Shown here piece by piece: positions 56,498-64,000 of a DNA stretch of 64,000 nt. Within the stretch, counting starts at the first letter, position 1, and each line of letters starts with the position of its first letter. The stretch spans positions 62,001-126,000 of the forward strand of contig CBFFRP010000210.1 of the NCBI GenBank assembly GCA_965644295.1, read 5' to 3'. Origin of the DNA: Paraphysomonas bandaiensis (lineage: Eukaryota; Chrysophyceae). The notes below the pieces were generated by a model that saw only the letters and a program-made list of their open reading frames with translations, was not told where the DNA came from and did not search any database. A program made the translations under genes and the position numbers.

Positions 56498-57079
56498 ATG
56501 AAGAGGCATATTACCACACATTCCATTCCTGAAAAGAGACCGAAGTTAGAGAAATATATGATCGGTCCTGTACCCCTCTATGAGCCGTCCATTAGACCAT
56601 ATGAATCATCTTATATCAGTGACTGTCACAGCAGTCAAATCAATCACTCGTCCGCCTCTTCCGTTTCTATATCTGATTCTTATGAATTATCGAACTTAAG
56701 TACATATGAGATGTATCTTACAGATGCAGAAGACAATGATGTTTATTCAGATGATGAGCCTTCCGATGACACCACCTCCAGTTCGAACGCCAACCAGATG
56801 AGTCACCGCTCCGTGGATCGAAAAACTATACACAATGTGCAACGTCAATGTGACGTTAAAGACGAACAACCCCCCGATAAATATGATACGAGTCGTAACA
56901 GTGGACAGCAGACGTATACACTGAAAGACCTCATTAAGGCTGACTTCAAGGCACGGCTGAGAAGAAGCGGAATGGAATATACTGATGCGGCATTTGACAC
57001 CTTCATGCATGCTGTGTATAAATGTATTCTTTCGAAACACGAGGAATGTGGAGGAACGGTTAAAACCGAAATGAATTAA
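56498..57079 (+). CDS. Unknown, probably nuclear, acidic/basic protein
   Basis: Single exon, 193 residues. Not recognised. N-terminus has KRPKLEK (nuclear-localisation-like); 45-110 is Ser/Asp/Glu-rich and disordered (DAEDNDVYSDDEPSDDTTSS); the C-terminal 60 residues (LKDLIKADFKARLRRSGMEY...AVYKCILSK) look helical and may be the folded, conserved part. Confidence 0.6.
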   Translation: MKRHITTHSIPEKRPKLEKYMIGPVPLYEPSIRPYESSYISDCHSSQINHSSASSVSISDSYELSNLSTYEMYLTDAEDNDVYSDDEPSDDTTSSSNANQMSHRSVDRKTIHNVQRQCDVKDEQPPDKYDTSRNSGQQTYTLKDLIKADFKARLRRSGMEYTDAAFDTFMHAVYKCILSKHEECGGTVKTEMN

Positions 57080-58094
57080 TGATGCGGCAGCCAACTTGTT
57101 GACGTTATATCTGGCACTGCCTACTGTAGTATTCTACTTTAGCACATATCATGCATTAGTAAAGCGAAAATATTATGACATATTGCGCGAGAATTTATGA
57201 CTTTGTGTATTTAGTTGATGTGTTTAGTAATAAATTATTCCAGTCGAAGGTTGAAAATGCAATACAGATTAAACTCGTATTCTCCCGTACAAAACCACAA
57301 ATTCTATAATACGTGATATCTCAGTTGTGACAATATCCTCCTCCTTGTGTTCAAGTAGACTTGCAAATATATTATATTATAGTTCTGGAACTTTTAATTT
57401 TGTGAAACAAGAAAGTTATGGTATTAATTTATTGGGTATCAACAGCAACTACATTGTATGACAGATAGTGTCACCAGATGCAGTGACAAAAATTCATGAC
57501 TGGAGCGACTTTTTGTTTGTGTTCTAGATCATGGGATCTATCATTGCACCGACCAAGTCAATTTGGTAGAATAACCTAGTCACATAAAAATTGGTTTATA
57601 AGTCTAGTCATTAAATAACTCATCTTTCCAGTTTACCGAAGACATGTTGACTCGGTGTTTATAGTACTCATTTAGTCTAAAACATGGTAAAATATTCTAC
57701 CAATCATGTAAGGAATACAGACATTGTATACACATAATATATATAATTTTCTCGTGTTTAGAAGGTAGATAATAAATGAGACCCTATTTTAAACAACTCG
57801 ATTATCTGAATTATTTAATAGATAGTTGTTTGATGGTGTATTTTGAATAAAAGATCTTTTGTGGTGGCAAGCCTCATGGCCTTACTTTTCCATATGTAAC
57901 CAAAAAATTGTCAACGACAACTATAATTAGATTCTTTTTCTACGTTACCAATATCGCAGTCATTGATATGGGGTAGTCTGATCCGATTAACTTCTAGTAC
58001 ACCTCTTCGCATGGATAATTCTAGTAGAATCCAAACAGAGCTAACTTTGGAGTCGCTTTCATATAAAGAAAGACGATTGTAGGGCGCAAAGAGC
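57080..58094. other. Intergenic, no gene seen
   Basis: AT-rich throughout; the stretch 57530-57640 is loosely similar to 38340-38450. Confidence 0.4.
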
Positions 58095-58423
58095 CTAAAG
58101 CACTCCTACATCGATACTGACATCCGTTCCAACATCTATACCGACCTCTATGCCATTGTCCGTTCCTACGTCGGCACCGACATCTGTCTCTACCTCAATC
58201 CCTACCTCCATACCATCCTCCACAGCGACATCTGTACCACTTCTATTCCTACATCATTACCAACATCTGTTCCCACTTCTGTTCCTACCTCATTGCCTAG
58301 ATGAAGATTGATGTACTTAACATTTGTGTGGTAGCCAAATGAGGTGGAAGGGATTGAACCTGACTGAGAGCGGAAGAATAAACAAATATCATCACACTTG
58401 TCTGTTGCATGATATTTGCTCAA
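58095..58423 (-). CDS. [VG-x-(D/E)] tetrapeptide-repeat protein, partial model with one frameshift
   Basis: Minus strand: FRSQSGSIPSTSFGYHTNVK then repeats GNEV, GTEV, GTDV, GNDV, GIEV in one frame; a single missing G in a GG run near 58250 moves the repeat to the next frame, where GTDV, GMEV, GIEV, GADV, GIDV, SIDV units continue to a stop at 58095-58097. About 16 four-residue units in all. No ATG fits the first piece, so an upstream exon is likely. The regular Val/Gly/acidic pattern could bind calcium or form beta structure; family unknown. Confidence 0.45.
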
Positions 58424-59234
58424 ATATGCTACTCATGTTTACTTCATCTCAGTATTAGTGCCCATAACTCAGTGTGAGATATTTGAGTGCATATTCTCCC
58501 GTTACATTGCAGTGTATCATACTACGAGTGCAGTACATCATAATACAGTATAGGATACTAATCAAGGTAAGGAATAAGATACCATCCAATGGCATCGCAG
58601 GTCATTCCCCTGAAACTGGGGACAATCGAGCTAGGATACGAGTGCTATGTGCTAGCTGTCGTACGAATGAGAAGAGCGAGGGCTGCATCTGATATCTTAT
58701 GCATGTACAGTATGTATACATACAGCCACATGATCTAAAACCTAAAAACCCAAGGTTTTCTAGAAAGGTTGGGGTTTCATGCATATATACTGTACATCAA
58801 CACCACTGCCTCCAATATCATACTGGTGTATTCCACGGTATATACAGTATGTATGTTATATACAGATCTTGTACGTACTGCTGATTGTACGTGTATCTTA
58901 TTATTCGGAAATATTATGAAGCAAAACTCTTCTATATTACTGAGCTATAACTACAGCTGGAATACAGATAATTGTTGTCTCAATATTAGAGGCATCTTTG
59001 AACAAAAATATACAAAGGATGCCTATACGTGTATGTATATATATGTATATGTGTATATGTATAAGATGAGGGATGTACTGTACACTGCTGTGTACTGCTG
59101 TATGTCTCAGCTGTGTGTTCCTGTAGCCATCTATACATACATACATATATATATATGGATCTATCGAGCCATACTCATAACTCGAAGTATCACTATCATA
59201 ACTATACATCTCTTATCATTCTAATCACCTCTCT
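58424..59234. promoter_or_regulatory. Upstream region of the RING-like/CW gene
   Basis: TACTGCTGTA at 59093-59102, TATA-rich steps 59035-59060 and 59137-59156, and the dispersed element at 58903-59028. No supported gene. Confidence 0.45.
58903..59028 (-). repeat. Dispersed ~125-bp element, copy 2
   Basis: Related to 47644-47767; minus-strand frame RIGILCIFLF...IETTIICIP ends at the same stop. Confidence 0.8.
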
Positions 59235-60605
59235 ATGACAACAAGAGAGAGAGAAGAGACAGAAGATACAGACAACAAGCGTCCTCGTGTATCTGGAGAT
59301 GACGATGTCGATGAGGATATTTGTATCGTATGTATGCGCAGTAGAGATGAGCTTCTAGCAGCAGATACTCCTATGACTGATCAACACAGTTGTTCTCAAT
59401 GCAATAAATCCTCATGGAGTATTTGTGAGGAGTGTGAAGAGCATCATCTCAGTCGTAAGTGTCCTGTATGTAGAGGACAGTATGCTCCTGTAGTGCTCCA
59501 TGAGTTCCCTGATATTAATCCGGATCTCTGCAGCAGCCAGCTGAATATCGAAGCGAAACTATTCCAGGCTAAGATGGCTCTATTAATTAAGCTATTGTGT
59601 GGCTCCAACACAGCTCTGTATCTACCGGAACAGGACGTACTGCGGTTTTTTCTGCCTCAGGACTTCGATGCCACTGATCAAGAGTCGAAGTTCATTCAGA
59701 TTGACATCACAGGTGCACATGAAAAGATTGTGGATGGAAGATTTGAATTTACAGACAAAATATGGGATGAGTTGGAGGATGCTCAGGGAGTTTTGGATGA
59801 AGGGGCGAACGCGGCTCATCCAGTCGATGAAGCACAAGACGTAGGTGTCCCTCAGACTAACCAAAACAACACCGCGGCAGATGCAACGTTAAATAACACA
59901 GTAGAAAGTGCTCCGGAAGCTACGAGAGATAATTCTTCTCCTACTAACTCGTATACTTACACACCCATTAACCTCGACGATTGCCCCACAGAATATTCCC
60001 GAAGAGTGAACGAGACATTTTTAGATACCGCGGAAGACATACGTTTCAAGGTGATAGCTGTATGCTCATGTTCGGGGAGAACTGAACATTTTTTCAAGTT
60101 CTACAACACTACCAAGTATCCAGATGGGGCTCCTGAAGATCCTGATGAGTGCGAGTACACGCCGTGTAGAGAGATTCTTAGTGCCGATTATGTGGCTTGG
60201 GATGCTGACCATGTTGACTGGGTTCTCTGTGTTGCGTGTTCAAAGTGGCGCCAGCTACCAAAACGAAATTCTCCTTTGTACCCGACATCTTTGCCTGACG
60301 ATTGGCAATGCAATATGAACACCTGGGACGACAAAAATTCCTGTGAAACACCAGAAGACCCCTATGATGACGCTCCTGTAGCGAATACTGCCCCACAAAC
60401 AGATGGTCCACCGAATGATTCAATTGACTCAGAGGGTATGCTGGATTTATGCGAAGTGTGCCGGCGTATTACGAGAGAGTTGAGAAACACCCCTGGGGCC
60501 AAGTATTTCACTCGCTTAGCTCCCGATATAGTGCATGATATCATTCGGGTAGCCATGACGAGGGGACAAGCAGATCAGCAGAGCGAGTGTCGTCTGGTAA
60601 TATGA
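59235..60605 (+). CDS. RING-like plus CW-type zinc-finger protein
   Basis: Single exon, 456 residues. Residues about 29-78 hold four Cys-x2-Cys pairs (CIVCMRSRD, CSQCNKSSW, CEECEEHH, CPVCRGQY) in RING/cross-brace order, suggesting E3 ubiquitin ligase activity. Residues about 328-375 form a CW domain: DWVLCVACSKWRQLP, LPDDWQCNMNTWDD, SCETPED, the fold that reads histone H3 lysine-4 methylation. An acidic, Asn/Ala-rich linker joins them. A second cysteine pair (CEVCRR) near 408 is of unclear role. RING plus CW on one protein suggests chromatin-linked ubiquitination; inferred only. Confidence 0.85.
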   Translation: MTTREREETEDTDNKRPRVSGDDDVDEDICIVCMRSRDELLAADTPMTDQHSCSQCNKSSWSICEECEEHHLSRKCPVCRGQYAPVVLHEFPDINPDLCSSQLNIEAKLFQAKMALLIKLLCGSNTALYLPEQDVLRFFLPQDFDATDQESKFIQIDITGAHEKIVDGRFEFTDKIWDELEDAQGVLDEGANAAHPVDEAQDVGVPQTNQNNTAADATLNNTVESAPEATRDNSSPTNSYTYTPINLDDCPTEYSRRVNETFLDTAEDIRFKVIAVCSCSGRTEHFFKFYNTTKYPDGAPEDPDECEYTPCREILSADYVAWDADHVDWVLCVACSKWRQLPKRNSPLYPTSLPDDWQCNMNTWDDKNSCETPEDPYDDAPVANTAPQTDGPPNDSIDSEGMLDLCEVCRRITRELRNTPGAKYFTRLAPDIVHDIIRVAMTRGQADQQSECRLVI

Positions 60606-61314
60606 TTGCACTGATGCATCGTGACAGTTTCTGTTGGACAGAAAAGGTCCATGTTGGATATTGTAGTTCATTAAGACATATCAAGTATTAATATTCTATA
60701 ATGCATGAAATTTTAGTCGTCTTGTTGTGTTTGTGGAATTCATTCCGCTGGGGAGTAGGGTGCGGGGGAACACGACCTCACTGCTTTCTGTCAGTACTTC
60801 AAGAACAAAATGAATCGAATATAAGAGAATCTGTCAATGACATGTTAATATGCCATGTAAGAAAACAACTGACGTGAGTGTGGAGTGTCTAAACTAAAAC
60901 ATTTAAATTGAAAGAACTTCTCTTGAATAGCCATAGATGTGGTCGTGGTCGTGAAGGTATTCTAAGCATTCGAAAGATATTAGATAGAAAACAACGGGTT
61001 ACTTATGATACTTGAAACAATCCAAAAGTTTATTTTACTTCTCATATTCAGTGGATGCTACTTGTTGGATGTTTCTCGATGATAGTGTTGTAGAATACGT
61101 TAAATACAAAACAGTAATACGTAGTCAAAGATACTATATAGCTATAACAGTGACACTGAAGTATTGTATCATGACGATTCAAAATACGGAAGTAGAGCAG
61201 TGGTTGGTGGTTGACACGAAAGAAATATGTTATCATCTTGTTGAAAAAGAGTCTACCTGGCTTGATTACAATAAACTTCTCTTAACGATCTTAAATGTGT
61301 GAAAATCACCTAGT
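60606..61314. other. Intergenic, no gene seen
   Basis: AT-rich; a plus-strand open frame at about 61012-61302 has no ATG start and no features. Confidence 0.4.
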
Positions 61315-61850
61315 CAATACACGAGCTTTAGACTTCTGGCTTTGTAACCGTTCCAGGCAATGGTGTCGTGCTCGGCGCCTCATCTTGTACTCTTCTTTTG
61401 GTCACTTTTTCAACCTGTTGCTCCTCTGGAAATAAGGAATTAAATCTGTTCTTCTCTGGTTCGCCTTTGCTCGTAAAAGATCTTTACGAGCCTTTTCCTC
61501 CTCTATATACAGTTTGGCGGTGACTAATAATTTTAGACCAATGACGTACACGGGTAAGATTTTCCCGGTATATCGTAGTGATAGATGGAACTGTTTTTCG
61601 TGATATTTATCACTTTGCAAGCGTTACACACTTGCTGCACCTTATAAATATAGCGTCTGTAAACTATAATAAATAGTCCCTTGCTTGCATACGCTCGCTA
61701 GAAGTTGTTGCTGCGAGATAATTTTGGAGAAATAGTTGAGACATACGAAGGTTTGATTATGTGCAATAAACAAAGAAACAAATTCGAATATCATTGCGGC
61801 ACTCTGCAACGTACATGACAATTGTTCCGTCATGCAGAATACATGTATAA
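61315..61850 (-). CDS. Possible small membrane protein, exon structure unresolved
   Basis: Minus strand pieces: a start-like MTEQLS region (61833), hydrophobic segment ILPVYVIGLKLLVTAKLYI (about 61500-61560), charged helix EEEKARKDLLRAKANQRR, and in another frame EEQQVEKVTKRRVQDEAP to a stop near 61328. The frame change near 61425-61440 could be an intron with acceptor TTTCCAG. One TM helix followed by a charged tail; no family recognised. Confidence 0.3.
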
Positions 61851-62034
61851 CTAACTAAATGAATGGAAAGTATAATATACATCACTACAGTTTTAGTTTA
61901 CATCAAATAGTTCATGCGAATATGGCATACGATGATTTATGTATGTTGTACTATTAACCGAAGTGTAGAATCATTGCGGCGATCTACAACATACACCACA
62001 ATGCCCTTAAATTCTAGTTCGCTGTAAAGTCTTC

Positions 62035-62223
62035 ATGATAAAGCATAATGATATATATACAATGCCATCTATCTTCAGCTCATCTATCTCCCTCCATTGT
62101 TTCATTCTCTTTGGATATCTTTGCAAATGGACTGCTGCAGAAGAGCTTCATGTAAACACTTTTTGTCTTATGCCTCATCCCTTGATTACTCTATCTGAAA
62201 CTCTTTCAAAAGATATCGAATGA
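62035..62223 (+). CDS. Possible short secreted peptide
   Basis: 62 residues from 62035, or 53 from the ATG at 62062. Hydrophobic core LHCFILFGYLCKW followed by TAAEELHV fits a signal peptide. The next frame starts inside its stop codon (ATGA overlap at 62220). No family recognised. Confidence 0.3.
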   Translation: MIKHNDIYTMPSIFSSSISLHCFILFGYLCKWTAAEELHVNTFCLMPHPLITLSETLSKDIE

Positions 62224-62423
62224 CGATTCATCCAGGGGACAGTCTTCATCTAGTAGGGGTGTATGATTGTAACGAGCACTTCATGATAATGGGATTGTGT
62301 GGTCCCCACTGTGGTCATTATTTGGGTGAACTTCCTGCATCATTACAGCATAAAATTGATGAAATTAAGTTTCTACAGTGGGCAGAGCAACACAAGAGAA
62401 TGTTCCGAATAGTTTTAATATGA
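62220..62423 (+). CDS. Possible short ORF, unknown
   Basis: 67 residues, ordinary composition with HPGDSLHLVGVYDCNEHFM and CGPHCGHYLGEL (Cys/His pair). May be a second exon of the gene starting at 62035 but no in-phase GT-AG intron was found. Confidence 0.3.
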   Translation: MTIHPGDSLHLVGVYDCNEHFMIMGLCGPHCGHYLGELPASLQHKIDEIKFLQWAEQHKRMFRIVLI

Positions 62424-62526
62424 AGATATGCTCATTGGGATGTGGTTATGTAGATATGAAGAGCCCGCCATCCCCATTCGATCATAAGAAGGAGAATATT
62501 CACGTATACATACACAACGAGAACCG

Positions 62527-62600
62527 GGTGCTCCCCTCCGGTGTGGGTGCTGCCCCTCCGGTGTGGGTGCTGCCCCTCCGGTGTGGGTGCTGCCCCTCCG
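62527..62600. repeat. 20-bp minisatellite, about 4 copies
   Basis: Unit GTGTGGGTGCTGCCCCTCCG, strikingly GC-rich in an AT-rich region. Confidence 0.9.
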
Positions 62601-62639
62601 ATGTTGGTATACAGTCAGCTCGCGTTAAGATAGCAGATA

Positions 62640-63266
62640 TATGGTGACGAATCTCGTTTTGATAGCGGAATTTTGCTTGGTACGGGATTTTCTGCAAAAA
62701 AACCTATTTTTTGTAGAAATACCTATTTTTTGTTTAAAACCCTGCTTTTTATGATTTTAATGTGGAAAACCTTATTTTTGGTGATATTTATGATATATCA
62801 TATACGGGATACGTGCAGAGAGTACAATAGACATGAATGCATCATTCATTACATATACTTACATTACTTCATCTGCTGTATGTGGCGATGTCAGAGAAGT
62901 GCAGCATTGGTACCAAGCGCAAGAAATCGTTGAGTTGTAGCATGTAGCATATACGTAGTGTATGTAGGAATACAGCAGCAGACAGTGTATACCATCTACT
63001 GTATACCATCTACTGTATACCATACGTATAAGGACGCATATGACGATCTTATGTTCGTAGATTGAACCCCAGCAGATACACGCCAACATACATACACAGC
63101 AGAGCAGAGCAGCATATACACTCAGATGGTATGTACAAGAGACATTGGAGTAATAGAGGGATAGAAGAGGGTACATCAGTGTATACTTTACGACAAGACA
63201 CTGATAGGAAGGCTTTCATATGGTGTTAGACCGTATCAACATATAGCTGCATATACATAGTGAACT
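62640..63266. other. Upstream region of the last gene
   Basis: Poly-T runs 62700-62780 with TTTTT steps every 20-30 bases; tandem TATACCATCTACTG at 62987-63020. No gene. Confidence 0.4.
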
Positions 63267-63932
63267 ATGAAACAAACTACGCATATTATAGTCCGACAAA
63301 GAGTTGTTAAAGCTGATGAGATCATTCAAGTCAACAATGGTGTTGATCCTGAACTATTATTGAAAACATTGAGAGGTATAGATCACAGATACATTAAAGA
63401 GAAAGGCGATAGTGTACGTGCGATGATAATAAGGAGAATGTTTGAAGAGATATGTTATCCTCCTATAGATTTTGTAGGATTAACTGATTGGTTTGATGAC
63501 ACATTGCACATATCTCTTCCAACAGGTGAGTTGAGAAATCTTCTTAAATATATTGGGTTATACAAACCATTGGAGTATCAGCAACCGAAGGATGCACTTG
63601 CTCATTTTTTAAAGGAGTGTGACCTAACTCCACCGACTCCACTTACACAGGTCGCCTGGTTAGATGAAATAATTTCTCTAGAGAGATACCGCGTTGCATG
63701 CCAAATAAATCCTCATGGAGAGCCACCACCTACAGCTAGTATCAAGGTGAGAACTGAGGAGCCGAAAATGTCTAGAGTGCTTAGCTTCATCGGAAGTATG
63801 TGGATAAAAGGCTCCTCGTCATCACTTGTTCGAAGAACCAATAATTCTAAGAAGTCTACGAGCCTTAAAGCCAAAGTACATGTCACCACTGTCGCTGGGT
63901 CAAGGAGAAGGGGACGAAGAGGCACCGTATAG
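63267..63932 (+). CDS. Unknown basic protein, single exon
   Basis: 221 residues, ATG at 63267. Not recognised. Helical N-terminal two-thirds (VVKADEIIQVNNGVDPELLL; SVRAMIIRRMFEEICYPP; ELRNLLKYIGLY) and a strongly basic tail (SKKSTSLKAKVHV, SRRRGRRGTV) that may bind nucleic acid or act as a nuclear signal. No signal peptide or TM segment. Confidence 0.6.
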   Translation: MKQTTHIIVRQRVVKADEIIQVNNGVDPELLLKTLRGIDHRYIKEKGDSVRAMIIRRMFEEICYPPIDFVGLTDWFDDTLHISLPTGELRNLLKYIGLYKPLEYQQPKDALAHFLKECDLTPPTPLTQVAWLDEIISLERYRVACQINPHGEPPPTASIKVRTEEPKMSRVLSFIGSMWIKGSSSSLVRRTNNSKKSTSLKAKVHVTTVAGSRRRGRRGTV

Positions 63933-64000
63933 CAATCATACAATCGACTTCTGTGTCAATCACTATGTGATATAACAAAGTTATTGTTGTTCTCTACGTG

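Noticed and set aside
1-64000. CRISPR array, bacterial operons, rRNA genes
   Set aside because: None seen. The tandem repeats lack CRISPR spacing, genes have spliceosomal introns, and no rRNA core motifs were found by eye.

Overview
The window reads as nuclear DNA of a microbial eukaryote. It is AT-rich, its genes are interrupted by short GT-AG introns (mostly 45-135 nt, one of 821 nt), TAA, TAG and TGA all act as stops, and the gene set is eukaryotic: dynein light chain LC8, the Hsp90 co-chaperone CDC37, an AGC kinase, MORN, EF-hand and WD40 proteins, a prenylated LRR protein and a CW zinc-finger protein. The lineage cannot be fixed by reading alone. LC8 and MORN suit a flagellated or ciliate-type cell, and the repeated Trp-Leu-Arg ankyrin-like protein recalls stramenopile and other algal genomes, but that is a guess.

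Layout. 1-1.1 kb: decayed reverse-transcriptase-like ORF (minus). 1.4 kb: a small TIR element (second copy, inverted, at 55.9 kb). 1.96-5.9 kb: a large secreted and membrane-anchored FG-GAP/lipase protein. 6.3-19.5 kb: a transposon field. It holds a Ty1/copia-type element that stops where reverse transcriptase should begin and is flanked by identical 152-bp direct repeats; a 6.6-kb element with terminal inverted repeats carrying a transposase with a VGHTHEDID motif, an opposing gene block and a triplicated 243-bp repeat; and two decayed copies of another transposase. From 20 kb to the end the window is gene-dense: peptide deformylase, cyclophilin, LC8, CDC37, AGC kinase, pseudokinase, repeat protein, PTPS/QueD-like enzyme, LRR-CaaX protein, MORN protein, EF-hand protein, cytochrome P450, an unknown protein, WD40 protein, MFS transporter, UPF0489 protein, and further unknowns including a RING-like/CW protein.

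Organisation. From 20 kb rightwards the better-supported genes alternate strand almost perfectly, giving head-to-head pairs. Many divergent intergenic regions hold (CATA/TATG)n tracts, three of them hundreds of bases long, and the decamer TACTGCTGTA or its complement recurs there. This repeated promoter architecture and the VGHTHEDID transposon are the two most unusual features. Single-base frameshifts recur in homopolymer runs, so some apparent pseudogenes may be assembly errors.

No single pathway unites the genes. CDC37 and the AGC kinase are functionally related (CDC37 is a kinase-specific Hsp90 adaptor), but the rest look like independent housekeeping or membrane and signalling genes.
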